Assembly (NCBI RefSeq): GCF_001606025.1
Contig: NZ_CP014945.1
Coordinates: 1,302,001-1,366,000 of the forward strand
Direction of reading: 5' to 3'
DNA: 64,000 nt
Origin: Psychrobacter alimentarius
Lineage (GTDB): Bacteria; Pseudomonadota; Gammaproteobacteria; Pseudomonadales; Moraxellaceae
Every line of letters begins with the position of its first letter. Within the stretch, counting starts at the first letter, position 1. The position numbers and the translations under genes are program-made. Shown piece by piece: positions 47,445-59,114 of this stretch. The notes under the pieces are model-generated. The model was not told the DNA's origin, did no database searches, and was given only the letters and a program-made list of their open reading frames with translations.

Positions 47445-47597
47445 CTACTTAAGATTGTCTTGAGTGCGTCTGTCTTCTCGGCGTTGTTTGCGTTTAGGGC
47501 TAGTACGATACGTAAGGTATGCAAAAACAGCCATGACAATAATAAACGCGACAATGTACAAAAATATTGATGAACCAATGAAGCTTGAGGTTTCCAT
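47445..47597 (-). CDS. 50-residue single-span membrane protein
   Basis: Found by reading the minus strand: ATG at 47597 with AAAAGG 5 bases upstream, stop TAG at 47447-47445. The N-terminus METSSFIG is followed by a hydrophobic helix (about 9-30, SIFLYIVAFIIVMAVFAYL). A highly basic tail then runs RTSPKRKQRREDRRTQDN. By the positive-inside rule the tail is cytoplasmic. A terminator directly follows. The overlapping 68-codon frame on the same strand is less plausible: it has no ribosome site and runs through the terminator. I recognise no family. Confidence 0.7.
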   Translation of the reverse strand: METSSFIGSSIFLYIVAFIIVMAVFAYLTYRTSPKRKQRREDRRTQDNLK

Positions 47598-47642
47598 GAC
47601 CTTTTTCTCGTTATAGTTTATCAATAATTATGCAATTGCTAA

Positions 47643-48647
47643 TCATGCTTGTAAAGTAAACAAGTTTAGCTCAGATGTAAGTTCAAGTGAACGCAAACGC
47701 GCAGCTTGATCATAAACATTAGCTGTAACAATCAACTCATCTGGTTGATGTGTGGCTATAAATGCAGCAAGTTTGGGTTTAACTGTCTCAACAGAACCAA
47801 CAAATGAGACTGACAATGCATTGTCCACCATCATTTTTTCTGCTTGACTCCAGATACTATCCATATCATGTGTTGGTTTTGGCATTTGACCCGTTTCACC
47901 GCGGCGCAGTCGTACAAAACTTTGCTGCGCTGAGGTAAAGTGATAATTTGCCGTGGCATCATCATCAGCAAGCAGTAAGTTTGCCGCCAGCATGACGTAA
48001 GGCTTATCTAAATAGGCAGATGGTTTGAACTGTTCACGATAAGCTGCAATGGCTTGTGACAGCATTTGTGGGGCAAAATGCGAAGCAAACACATAGGGCA
48101 GTCCAAAGTGTGCAGCTAAAGTTGCTCCAAAAAGTGAGGAACCTAAAATCCAAATAGGCACGTTTGATTTCGCACCAGGGAATGCTTGTACAGGACTTCC
48201 GTCCGTATCATTACCCAAAAAGTACATCAGTTCTTGCACATCTTGCGGGAAACGCTCTGCATCCTTCATTTGGCGACGAAGCGCCTGAAATGTTGCGCCA
48301 TCAGTACCAGGGGCGCGGCCAAGTCCCAAATCAACACGATCGCCATATAAGGCTTGTAATGTTCCAAATTGCTCAGCGATAACAAGTGGCGCATGATTTG
48401 GGAGCATGACGCCACCTGCACCAATACGAATGCGCTTGGTTTGGCTACCTATATGCGATAATAAGACTGCAGTTGCGGCACTAGCAATACCAGGCATATT
48501 GTGATGTTCTGCCATCCAATAACGGTTTAGGCCAGATTTTTCTGCTTGTTGTGCTGTTTCAACGGTTTGAGCAATACCTTCAGCGATGGTTTTGCCCTGA
48601 GGCACAGGTGCTAGGTCTAAAAAAGATAGGGGGATTGTGTTACTCAT
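47643..48647 (-). CDS. LLM class flavin-dependent oxidoreductase (luciferase-like)
   Basis: 334 residues with a bacterial luciferase-like TIM barrel: [13 protein letters not shown] at the start, [42 protein letters not shown] and [13 protein letters not shown]. This pattern matches the MsnO8 group of FMN-dependent monooxygenase-like proteins. Substrate and partner flavin reductase are unknown. The ATG at 48647 is the clear start. The 50-residue protein lies 45 bases downstream on the same strand and could be read through. Confidence 0.92.
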   Translation of the reverse strand: MSNTIPLSFLDLAPVPQGKTIAEGIAQTVETAQQAEKSGLNRYWMAEHHNMPGIASAATAVLLSHIGSQTKRIRIGAGGVMLPNHAPLVIAEQFGTLQALYGDRVDLGLGRAPGTDGATFQALRRQMKDAERFPQDVQELMYFLGNDTDGSPVQAFPGAKSNVPIWILGSSLFGATLAAHFGLPYVFASHFAPQMLSQAIAAYREQFKPSAYLDKPYVMLAANLLLADDDATANYHFTSAQQSFVRLRRGETGQMPKPTHDMDSIWSQAEKMMVDNALSVSFVGSVETVKPKLAAFIATHQPDELIVTANVYDQAARLRSLELTSELNLFTLQA

Positions 48648-48829
48648 AAAGTGTCCAATAAAGTTATTAATTATTTTCTCTTGATATGCTTATCATCGGT
48701 ATCGATTTCAAGCCATGTTACTGAGTGGTAATAAATCATAACAAACGAGCGTGAATTATCTTTAGGTGCGCTTTTTGAGTATTTTAATGGTTGAACGATT
48801 CTTAGATTGATTAAAGTATTTCCATAAAA

Positions 48830-48857
48830 AAAGCAGGCAACCTAAGTTACCTGCTTT
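48830..48857 (-). terminator. Terminator of the PQQ-dependent dehydrogenase gene
   Basis: On the minus strand AAAGCAGGTAAC and GTTGCCTGCTTT pair with one mismatch and run into TTTTTATGG. Confidence 0.85.
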
Positions 48858-48911
48858 CTCAAAATGACGTTATTTAGCTGAATGGCTGTTTAAGTCGATC
48901 ACTTAGACCAA

Positions 48912-51458
48912 TTATTTAGCTTGACCACCAAGCTTATAAGCGACGACATAATCGCCAATCTTCGTACCTACTGAACCATGTCCACCAGCTACCAATACTA
49001 CCATCTGCTCACCTTTAGAGTTCAAGTAAGTCATTGGCGTGGCTTGACCACCTGCTGGAATACGAACATTCCATAGTACATCGCCATTTTTTAGATCATA
49101 AGCGCGGAAGTTGTTTTCCGTTGCTGCTGACAAGAAGGCGACGCCACCTTTAGTTATGATAGGTCCGCCAATACCAGGTACACCCAGCTCAAACTTCAAC
49201 GGAATAGGAGATAAGTCTTGGACTGTACCATTTTTACGTTGATAGGCAATCTCACCTGTTGCTAAATCAGCCGCAGCGACCGTGCCCCATGGTGGCTGCT
49301 GACAAGGTACGCCGAGCGGTGATAAAAACGGTCCCATTTCTACCGCATAATCTGCCCCTGCGTTGGCATTGACACCTTGCTCACCTTTATTGGTTTCAAC
49401 ATCCCCAAGTGTGTCTTTAGGAATCAGCTTTGAGGTAAATGCCAAGTAAGTTGGCATGCCAAACATGACACCATTTTCAGGATCGACAGCAAGGCTACCC
49501 CAGTTAAAGGTACCGAAGTTACCAGGATAGACTAAAGTACCATTGGTTGATGGTGGTGTGTAGCGACCATCATAATTAAGTTGATTAAACTCAATACGGC
49601 ACATCATTTGATCGATAAGGCTTGCACCCCACATGTCTTTTTCAGTCAGTTTTTCAGGTTCAAAGCTCAAACCAGAGTATGGTTGCGTTGGAGCAGCATG
49701 TTCGCCTGCAACCAAGTAACCTTGCGGTGCATCACGTTCTTTGATTGGTACGATTGGCTCGCCTGTTTCACGATTCAATACATACACATCGCCTTGCTTG
49801 GTAGGAACAACAAGGGCAGGTTGAACGCCGCTGTCGGTCTTCAAGTCAATCAAGCTTGGTTGGGCGGGCGTGTCCATATCCCAAAGATCATGGTGGACAA
49901 ATTGTTGAACCCAGCGTGCTTCACCTGTTTTGATATCTAAAGCAACAACAGATGTTGCATATTTCTCTTCAGCTGCATTTCGATAGCTGCCCAATTGATC
50001 TGGTACACGATTGCCCATAGGGAAATAGACCAAACCAAGTTTTTCATCCGCACTGGCCGTTGACCATGAGTTTGGTGAACTGGTTTTATACGTCTGAGTT
50101 GGGTCGTTGACATCGAAAGGTGCTGTGTTATCAGGATCACCTGAATCCCAGTTCCACAATAGCTCGCCAGTATTGACGTCATACGCGCGAATCACACCAG
50201 AAGGTGAATTAACGTCGTAGTTATCATTGACGGCGCCTGCCACAACAATCGTGTTGCCTACCACGATTGGAGGCGACGTAGAATAGTAGTAACCTGCTTG
50301 TGTAAATGGCATGTTGTGCATTAAATCTAACGCACCATCTTCACCAAAATTCTGACAACGTTGTCCAGTATTTGGATCAAGTGCATATAGTTTGGCATCA
50401 GAAGTTGGAATAAATATCTTGGCATCACATTGTTTAGACGCGTTTTCAAAGGTATTTCCAGCCACTTTTTGTGCCACCACATTGCTGGTCGTAGTTGCTT
50501 TATTGGCAACAGCTACATTATTAGCACTATCATCGCTTGCCTGAGTAGTGACCGCTGGAGTCGTACTGCCTGTACCAGCTTGACCTGCATAGTAAGACAC
50601 ACCGCGACAGCTTTGATGTTGACGTTGTAAGTTTTCTCCCACTTTAGGATCAAACTTCCATAAAGTCTCACCAGAGTCAGCATCCAAGGCTAACGCCCAA
50701 TTATGTGGTGTACAGAGATATAGGGCGTTACCAATTTTAAGAGGGGTGGCCTCGTAAGTGGTCTCACCAACATCATTAGGACCTTTTACATCTCCAGTTT
50801 GGATTTGCCAAGCAACCTCTAAGTCTTTGACATTTTCAGTGTTGATTTGAGTCAAAGGAGAGTAGCGCTGGCCATAATCTGTACCACCATACGCACTCCA
50901 TTCACCCTCTGGTGTCTGCTGACCATTTGATAATGGGTCACCAAGATTGGCAGAAGTATCATCTTTATCAGAGGCAGTCAAATCAAGTTCGCCCAATTTG
51001 TCAGTAGCGTTGTTTGCTAAGCTGCCAAAAGAGAGTAGTGCACCCACAACCACACTCGCTAGCAATCCCCAATAATAAAGCGGATTCTTTTTAACGGTGT
51101 TGGAAGTTATTGGGCTATTGGCATCTGTCGCTACTTGATTAGGTACACCATGCATCTTTTTGAAGACCCATGGTAATAGCATCAACACGCCAAAGATAAG
51201 TGGGAAGCCTAAGCGAGTTGCTAGTGCCCACCAATAAAATCCAGATTCCCAAAGCGCCCATACTAGTGTTACAACGATAAATATCGCGTAAACCCCGTAA
51301 GCGCTCCAGTGTTTTTTAAACAATAAAAATGCTGTCGTTAGCATGGCAATGCCAGCGAAAAGGTAGTACGGACTACCTCCTAGAGAGAGCAAGTAAGCAC
51401 CGCCGACAAGCAAAGGGACGGCAAAAACCGCCATAATGATCGCTACGAATTTTTCCAT
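48912..51458 (-). CDS. Membrane-bound PQQ-dependent dehydrogenase, glucose/quinate/shikimate family
   Basis: 848 residues from the ATG at 51458; an upstream in-frame start at 51578 would add 40 poorly conserved residues. Five hydrophobic helices (about 1-140) anchor the protein. A periplasmic eight-bladed quinoprotein propeller follows: GEWSAYGGTDYGQRYSPLTQ, PNSWSTASADEKLGLVYFPM, QPSLIDLKTDSGVQPALVVP, and the end WNVRIPAGGQATPMTYLNSK. Electrons go to ubiquinone. Glucose dehydrogenase (Gcd) and quinate/shikimate dehydrogenase (QuiA) share this architecture, and I cannot separate them by eye. No PQQ biosynthesis genes are in the window. A CysB-like regulator gene lies upstream on the same strand. 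Confidence 0.88.
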   Translation of the reverse strand: MEKFVAIIMAVFAVPLLVGGAYLLSLGGSPYYLFAGIAMLTTAFLLFKKHWSAYGVYAIFIVVTLVWALWESGFYWWALATRLGFPLIFGVLMLLPWVFKKMHGVPNQVATDANSPITSNTVKKNPLYYWGLLASVVVGALLSFGSLANNATDKLGELDLTASDKDDTSANLGDPLSNGQQTPEGEWSAYGGTDYGQRYSPLTQINTENVKDLEVAWQIQTGDVKGPNDVGETTYEATPLKIGNALYLCTPHNWALALDADSGETLWKFDPKVGENLQRQHQSCRGVSYYAGQAGTGSTTPAVTTQASDDSANNVAVANKATTTSNVVAQKVAGNTFENASKQCDAKIFIPTSDAKLYALDPNTGQRCQNFGEDGALDLMHNMPFTQAGYYYSTSPPIVVGNTIVVAGAVNDNYDVNSPSGVIRAYDVNTGELLWNWDSGDPDNTAPFDVNDPTQTYKTSSPNSWSTASADEKLGLVYFPMGNRVPDQLGSYRNAAEEKYATSVVALDIKTGEARWVQQFVHHDLWDMDTPAQPSLIDLKTDSGVQPALVVPTKQGDVYVLNRETGEPIVPIKERDAPQGYLVAGEHAAPTQPYSGLSFEPEKLTEKDMWGASLIDQMMCRIEFNQLNYDGRYTPPSTNGTLVYPGNFGTFNWGSLAVDPENGVMFGMPTYLAFTSKLIPKDTLGDVETNKGEQGVNANAGADYAVEMGPFLSPLGVPCQQPPWGTVAAADLATGEIAYQRKNGTVQDLSPIPLKFELGVPGIGGPIITKGGVAFLSAATENNFRAYDLKNGDVLWNVRIPAGGQATPMTYLNSKGEQMVVLVAGGHGSVGTKIGDYVVAYKLGGQAK

Positions 51459-51666
51459 GAGCGGTATAACCTGTTTACATAGAAGCAAATGGACATGCAC
51501 TGATCGACACCCAGCAAAAATGAGGCGCCCATCAATACATGCATAAATAATAAATAAGGAAAAGAAACGTTGAATCACGTTTCAGACTCCATTTTATCAT
51601 TTATACACAAGCTCGGTAAAGGAGGTGTAAGTTTGAATCATTATCAATAAGGCTAGCTACTGTGGT

Positions 51667-52596
51667 TTAATTGTTAAATTGTTTTTGACAAAGCTCCATA
51701 AAAGCACGTCCATACTGACGAATTTCAGCATCATCACGTACTGCCATCCAGCTGGTAAAACGTCCAAAATGGTCGACTGGAATCGCCGTTAAGTTGCTAT
51801 AGTGGCTTGGCTCAAAGGCCATCTCAGCAATGATGCCGATGCCTAAACCTAGACCAACATAAGTACTGATCACGTCGGCATCTAGCGCTGCCAATACGAT
51901 ATCAGGCTCTAAACCAGCTGCTGCAAACGTTTTGTCAATTGCACCGCGACCTGTAAAGCCACCATGGTAGGTAACGATTGGATAGCTGGCAAGGGTTGGC
52001 AAATCAACAAATTCCTGATTGGCAAGCTCATGATCGCTTGGCACAATAACGCGATGCGTCCAGTCATAGTAGCGATAGCATCTGAGATAATTGTTGTGAA
52101 GTAAAGACTCAGTTGCAATACCAATATCAGCCTGACCACGAATAACCATCTGCGCGATGGTCTCAGGATCGGCCTGCTGTAGAATCAAATTGACCTTAGG
52201 GAAACGCGCTTTGAACTCTTTTACTACTTGCGGTAAAACATAACGCGCTTGGGTATGAGTCGTAGCAATGGTAAGTGTGCCGATATTTGGATTATTAAAA
52301 TCCAGACTCAGATTTTCAATGGTACGAATTTCGGCAAAAATAGATTCAATATGTGGCATGAGAGCAGTACCCATGGTCGTAAGACCTGTTAGCCGTTTGC
52401 CTTGACGAACAAATACTTCCGTTTTGAGTTGATTCTCAAGCGCGGCAATGTGTTTTGATAAACTTGATTGACTGGTATGCAATACCATTGCTGCTTGACT
52501 TAAGTTATAGCCATTAATCACGGTATGCCACACTGTCTCCAGCTGCTTGAGCTGAATTTGTAAATGTCGCTGATTAACTACTACATCAATTGCCAT
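51667..52596 (-). CDS. CysB-like LysR-family transcriptional regulator
   Basis: 309 residues. The N-terminal winged helix-turn-helix has NLSQAAMVLHTSQSSLSKHI (about 31-50); the effector domain has IATTHTQARYVLPQVVKEF, IATESLLHN, YPIVTYHGGFTGRGAIDKTF and DADVISTYVGLGLGIGIIAEM. The last two are hallmarks of CysB/Cbl. CysB proteins sense O-acetylserine or N-acetylserine and control sulfur assimilation. QSSLSKH instead of QPGISKQ in the recognition helix differs from enterobacterial CysB, so it may be a paralogue with other targets. Whether it controls the PQQ dehydrogenase downstream is unknown. Confidence 0.87.
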   Translation of the reverse strand: MAIDVVVNQRHLQIQLKQLETVWHTVINGYNLSQAAMVLHTSQSSLSKHIAALENQLKTEVFVRQGKRLTGLTTMGTALMPHIESIFAEIRTIENLSLDFNNPNIGTLTIATTHTQARYVLPQVVKEFKARFPKVNLILQQADPETIAQMVIRGQADIGIATESLLHNNYLRCYRYYDWTHRVIVPSDHELANQEFVDLPTLASYPIVTYHGGFTGRGAIDKTFAAAGLEPDIVLAALDADVISTYVGLGLGIGIIAEMAFEPSHYSNLTAIPVDHFGRFTSWMAVRDDAEIRQYGRAFMELCQKQFNN

Positions 52597-52794
52597 AACC
52601 TAATCCTATTGGGTAGATATACAAAGCCTATTTGTATACATAAAGTAAAAATGTATAAATGTGGATAATAGAGTAGTGTAAAACAAAGTTATTATTCTTG
52701 TATATAATAAATAGCTATCAATTTATAATATTTTGGAATATGTAGTTTTTGTTTTTGAATAAATGGTATCTACTAAAAGCATATCTGTGGAGCC

Positions 52795-52840
52795 ACAAAC
52801 TAAAACAGCCACCCTTCAAAGGGTAGCTGTTTTAGTTTGT
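52795..52840. terminator. Long hairpin, probable katG terminator
   Basis: Arms of 21 bases (52795-52815 and 52820-52840) pair with one mismatch around the loop TCAA; the base of the stem is ACAAACTAAAACAGC. It lies 40 bases after the katG stop on the minus strand. The stem is longer than usual and lacks a separate T-run outside it. Confidence 0.75.
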
Positions 52841-52880
52841 TTAAATAACTAACAGAGTTTAAAGTCATGTTTTAAAGCGT

Positions 52881-55621
<2,741 letters not shown>

Positions 55622-57250
55622 ATGTCTGCTGTCAAATCTTCGCCACCCAATCAGCCCGTTGCCAAAAAATCATGGGGAGAGGCGGCGAAAGCCTATCTTG
55701 ATCGGCGCGCTATTATCATGTTGTTTTTAGGCTTTGTTGCTGGCATTCCTATTCTGCTTATTTTTTCGAGTCTTTCATTGTGGCTACGAGAAGCAGGTAT
55801 CGACCGTAGTGTGGTAACGATGTTTAGCTGGGCGGCCTTAGGGTATTCGTTTAAATTTATCTGGGCACCTTTGGTTGATGCTGTGCCATTGCCTGTATTG
55901 ACCAAACTGTTGGGTCGCCGTCGTAGTTGGATACTAGTTGCTCAGCTATTGATTATTCTGGCTATTTGTTTGATGGCTAGCGTCAACCCAATCGACGAAA
56001 GCAGCTTGATTTGGATGGCAGTTGGTGCTGTATTGCTTGGGTTCTCTTCTGCAACGCAAGACATTGTGGTTGATGCCTACCGTATTGAGCTTGCACCTCC
56101 CAGTCTACAGTCTGTCCTATCAGCGATGTATACGGCTGGCTATCGCTTGGGAATGATTGTCGCAGGAGCGGGTGCCCTGTACTTAGCCGACTATTTTGGT
56201 TCTACAGAAGCACTCTATAGTTATGAAGCTTGGCGTAATACTTACTGGATCATGGCAGCAGTGATGGGCGTTGGTGTAGTGACCACGCTGATCATCCGTG
56301 AGCCAGTGAGTGAGCAGGTGCGTGTGCCACGCCAGACATCAGACTATACGCGTTTGGTTCTCGTATTTGCTTTATCGGTCATTGGTTTTGTCCTAGTATT
56401 TGCCAATATGGGTGCCATACTGCCTGAAACTGAGAGTGCATTAATTGGATTTTTGATTGAGATTGTACATTTGGCGTTGAGTTTGACGACGGCATTAGTC
56501 ATTGGTTACGGTTTAGTCAAAGTAGGGCTCGTTAAAGAAGAGGTCGCACGAGCAACTTGGGTCGAGCCGATTGCAGATTTCTTTCGTCGTTATGGTAAAA
56601 AAGCATTGTTACTGCTGGCACTAATTGGCCTATACCGTATCTCTGATATCGTCGCTGGCGTGATCTCTAACGTTTTTTATCTCGATATGGGTTTTAGTAA
56701 GACAGATATTGCCAACGCCGTGAAGCTTGTGGGTGTGGTCATGGTGATTGCTGGTGGCTTTTTAGGCGGTTTAATGGCGCAAAGGCTACGTATGATGCAA
56801 GCGATGATGGTTGGTGCCATCTTGGCCTGTGTGACCAACTTATTGTTTGTGTTATTGACCTATCATCAAGGTAGCTTGCCAGTCATGTACTTGGCTGTTA
56901 TTTTTGATAACTTGGCAGCAGGTCTTGCCAGTGCTGTATTTATCGCTTTCTTGTCGGCACTGACGTCTATTCGTTTTACTGCAGTACAGTATGCGATATT
57001 TTCATCGCTTATGACCTTACTACCTAAAGTTCTGGGCGGTTATTCGGGCACTATTGTCGATAACATGGGCTATCCATTTTTCTTTATTTTTACTTTTGCC
57101 ATTGGTCTGCCAATCTTGATTTTAATCTACTTGGTCGATAAACATATTGTCATTGGTGATAATGACGATATATACGGTGATAATGATAAATTAACAAAGG
57201 CGAATCCAAACCTGACCGATACCAATGAGCCACCGCGTGCGTCAGAATAG
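55622..57250 (+). CDS. ampG: AmpG family muropeptide permease (MFS)
   Basis: 542 residues with about 14 hydrophobic segments. The N-terminus has the AmpG pattern: FVAGIPILLIFSSLSLWLRE, ALGYSFKFIWAPLVDAVPLP and GRRRSWILVAQ, then LGFSSATQDIVVDAYRIEL. It imports anhydro-muropeptides released by lytic transglycosylases (such as MltF at the start of this window) for recycling, and in some species its flux controls beta-lactamase induction. The C-terminal tail after ~515 is polar. prmC follows 86 bases later on the same strand. Confidence 0.93.
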   Translation: MSAVKSSPPNQPVAKKSWGEAAKAYLDRRAIIMLFLGFVAGIPILLIFSSLSLWLREAGIDRSVVTMFSWAALGYSFKFIWAPLVDAVPLPVLTKLLGRRRSWILVAQLLIILAICLMASVNPIDESSLIWMAVGAVLLGFSSATQDIVVDAYRIELAPPSLQSVLSAMYTAGYRLGMIVAGAGALYLADYFGSTEALYSYEAWRNTYWIMAAVMGVGVVTTLIIREPVSEQVRVPRQTSDYTRLVLVFALSVIGFVLVFANMGAILPETESALIGFLIEIVHLALSLTTALVIGYGLVKVGLVKEEVARATWVEPIADFFRRYGKKALLLLALIGLYRISDIVAGVISNVFYLDMGFSKTDIANAVKLVGVVMVIAGGFLGGLMAQRLRMMQAMMVGAILACVTNLLFVLLTYHQGSLPVMYLAVIFDNLAAGLASAVFIAFLSALTSIRFTAVQYAIFSSLMTLLPKVLGGYSGTIVDNMGYPFFFIFTFAIGLPILILIYLVDKHIVIGDNDDIYGDNDKLTKANPNLTDTNEPPRASE

Positions 57251-57336
57251 TCTAAGCTTTAAATTTATACTTATTCATCGATAATACCTTTTTATTAGTC
57301 GCATCTTTTTATTTATCGCACGTTTAAGAGTTATTT

Positions 57337-58206
57337 ATGACATCAGTGACCATTCGTCAAACAAAGCAACAAATTCAGCAGTTGACGAATACAGAATCCG
57401 CCAGTAAATTGCCTTCTTTTTGGCTAACCGATTGGCTGCTATACGTCATTGATAAGCCAGCGCTGTTTTTGATTACGGATGAAAGCTACGAGCTGACAGA
57501 GGATGAGCAAAAACAGTTTAACGCTGGTGTGACGAAGATGCAGCAAGGCATGCCGCTTGCTTATCTAACGGGCCAGCAAGCATTTTGGTCACTGAATTTT
57601 ATGGTTAATGAGCACACGCTGATTCCCAGACCAGATACTGAAATCCTGATTGAACAAGTACTGGATTGGATAAATACCCCATCAATCTATGCCAGTACTA
57701 AGCGCTTATTAGACTTAGGGACAGGTTCAGGGTGTATCGCTATCAGTCTTGCTCATGAGTTAAAAAATGATAACTGGCAAGTGGTTGCAGTTGATTTATC
57801 ACCAGCAGCACTTAAGGTTGCTCAGCACAATGCGCTTATAAATGAGGTAGCCAATATCAAATTTATACAAAGCAGCTGGTATGACGCGCTTCGTACTCAC
57901 GAAAAAGTATCATTCGATGTCATCGTCTCCAATCCTCCTTATATAGATGAGGAAGATGAACATCTAGCACAGCTAAAAGCTGAGCCTATCAGTGCGCTCA
58001 GTGCGCTCAATCATGGCTTGGCTGATATCGAACATATTATCCAGCAAGCACCATCCTATTTGCGTATAGGAGGCTTGTTAGCCATTGAGCACGGTTTCGA
58101 TCAAGGTTTTGCTGTCCGTCAACTTTTTGCAGATAATGGCTTTGAATCCGTAACGACGGTGCAAGATTACGGTGGTAATGATCGCGTGACGCTTGGTCAT
58201 ATCTAG
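57337..58206 (+). CDS. prmC: Peptide chain release factor N5-glutamine methyltransferase
   Basis: 289 residues. The N-terminal helical release-factor-binding region (GMPLAYLTGQQAFWSLNFMV) is followed by a Rossmann methyltransferase with RLLDLGTGSGCIAISLAHEL and the catalytic NPPY in IVSNPPYIDEED. It methylates the glutamine of the GGQ motif in release factors 1 and 2. prfA, the usual neighbour, is absent; here it sits between ampG and moeB, with short gaps suggesting one transcript. Confidence 0.96.
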   Translation: MTSVTIRQTKQQIQQLTNTESASKLPSFWLTDWLLYVIDKPALFLITDESYELTEDEQKQFNAGVTKMQQGMPLAYLTGQQAFWSLNFMVNEHTLIPRPDTEILIEQVLDWINTPSIYASTKRLLDLGTGSGCIAISLAHELKNDNWQVVAVDLSPAALKVAQHNALINEVANIKFIQSSWYDALRTHEKVSFDVIVSNPPYIDEEDEHLAQLKAEPISALSALNHGLADIEHIIQQAPSYLRIGGLLAIEHGFDQGFAVRQLFADNGFESVTTVQDYGGNDRVTLGHI

Positions 58207-58266
58207 TCTTACCAATTTATCGTCATTGGTTTTTTATGATTGGTTTTTTAATTATAGGTTTTAATA

Positions 58267-59067
58267 ATGGATAGGGCGCACTCATTAGAGACAGAGCAGT
58301 TATCAGATGAAGAGCTGCTGGTTTATGCGCGGCAGATACTGCTTGATGGCTGGGACATTGATGCTCAACTGCGGTTAAAGTCTGCACGTGTCGTCATCAT
58401 TGGGGCAGGCGGGTTAGGTTGCCCAGCTTCTGAAACGTTGGTACGCGCAGGGCTTGGACAGGTTCATCTGATTGATGATGATGTCATTGAAGCCAGCAAT
58501 CTACAACGGCAAACCTTATTTTTACCTGATGACATCAATAAATCTAAGGCGTTAACAGCGGCGAAGATGCTTGAGCGTATTAATCCTTTGATAAGCGTAA
58601 ATAGTACGATGGCGAGGTTGAGCGAAAACAATGCTTATGACTTACTTGATATGGTAATAGGTAAGCCTGATTTGCTTTTAGATTGTACGGATAATTTTGC
58701 CACACGCGATATCATTAATCGTATTAGTGTGCGTTATCAGATTCCGTTATTGTCTGCCTCAGCGATTGCGATGCAAGGGCAATTGGCTTTGTTCGAGCCA
58801 CATTTAGATACAGGGTGTTATCATTGTGTGTTTGGCTCAGTGGTAGACGATATAGAGGCAGATGAACGTACGTGTGCCAATTCAGGTGTGCTTGCCAGCA
58901 CAACAGCTATTATGGGCAATTTGCAAGCCAATACCGCCTTGCAATATCTAGGATTAACCAAAAATCCACTGACAAATAAACTGTTATTGTGGGATGGTAG
59001 CCGAATGCAGCAACGGCTCATGGGCTATCGCAAAGATCCAGAGTGTCCTGTCTGTAGCAGTCATTAA
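58267..59067 (+). CDS. moeB: HesA/MoeB/ThiF family adenylyltransferase (MoeB-like)
   Basis: 266 residues. The nucleotide-binding motif is VVIIGAGGLGCPASETLVRA; the Arg-finger segment is ASNLQRQTLF; DCTDNFATRDIIN follows. Zinc cysteines are in CYHCVFG and CPVCSSH (C260, C263). MoeB adenylates the C-terminus of MoaD for molybdopterin synthesis; ThiF does the same for ThiS, and the two are hard to tell apart. No rhodanese domain is attached. The position after prmC parallels the prmC-moeB order seen in related bacteria. No molybdenum cofactor or thiamine genes are adjacent. Confidence 0.9.
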   Translation: MDRAHSLETEQLSDEELLVYARQILLDGWDIDAQLRLKSARVVIIGAGGLGCPASETLVRAGLGQVHLIDDDVIEASNLQRQTLFLPDDINKSKALTAAKMLERINPLISVNSTMARLSENNAYDLLDMVIGKPDLLLDCTDNFATRDIINRISVRYQIPLLSASAIAMQGQLALFEPHLDTGCYHCVFGSVVDDIEADERTCANSGVLASTTAIMGNLQANTALQYLGLTKNPLTNKLLLWDGSRMQQRLMGYRKDPECPVCSSH

Positions 59068-59114
59068 TCTTTATCTATCCTCAAATATCCTTTTTATTAC
59101 CATAGTTGTTTTTT

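Noticed and set aside
47372..47578. 68-codon minus-strand frame overlapping the 50-residue membrane protein
   Set aside because: It lacks a ribosome site and reads through the terminator hairpin; the other frame is better supported.
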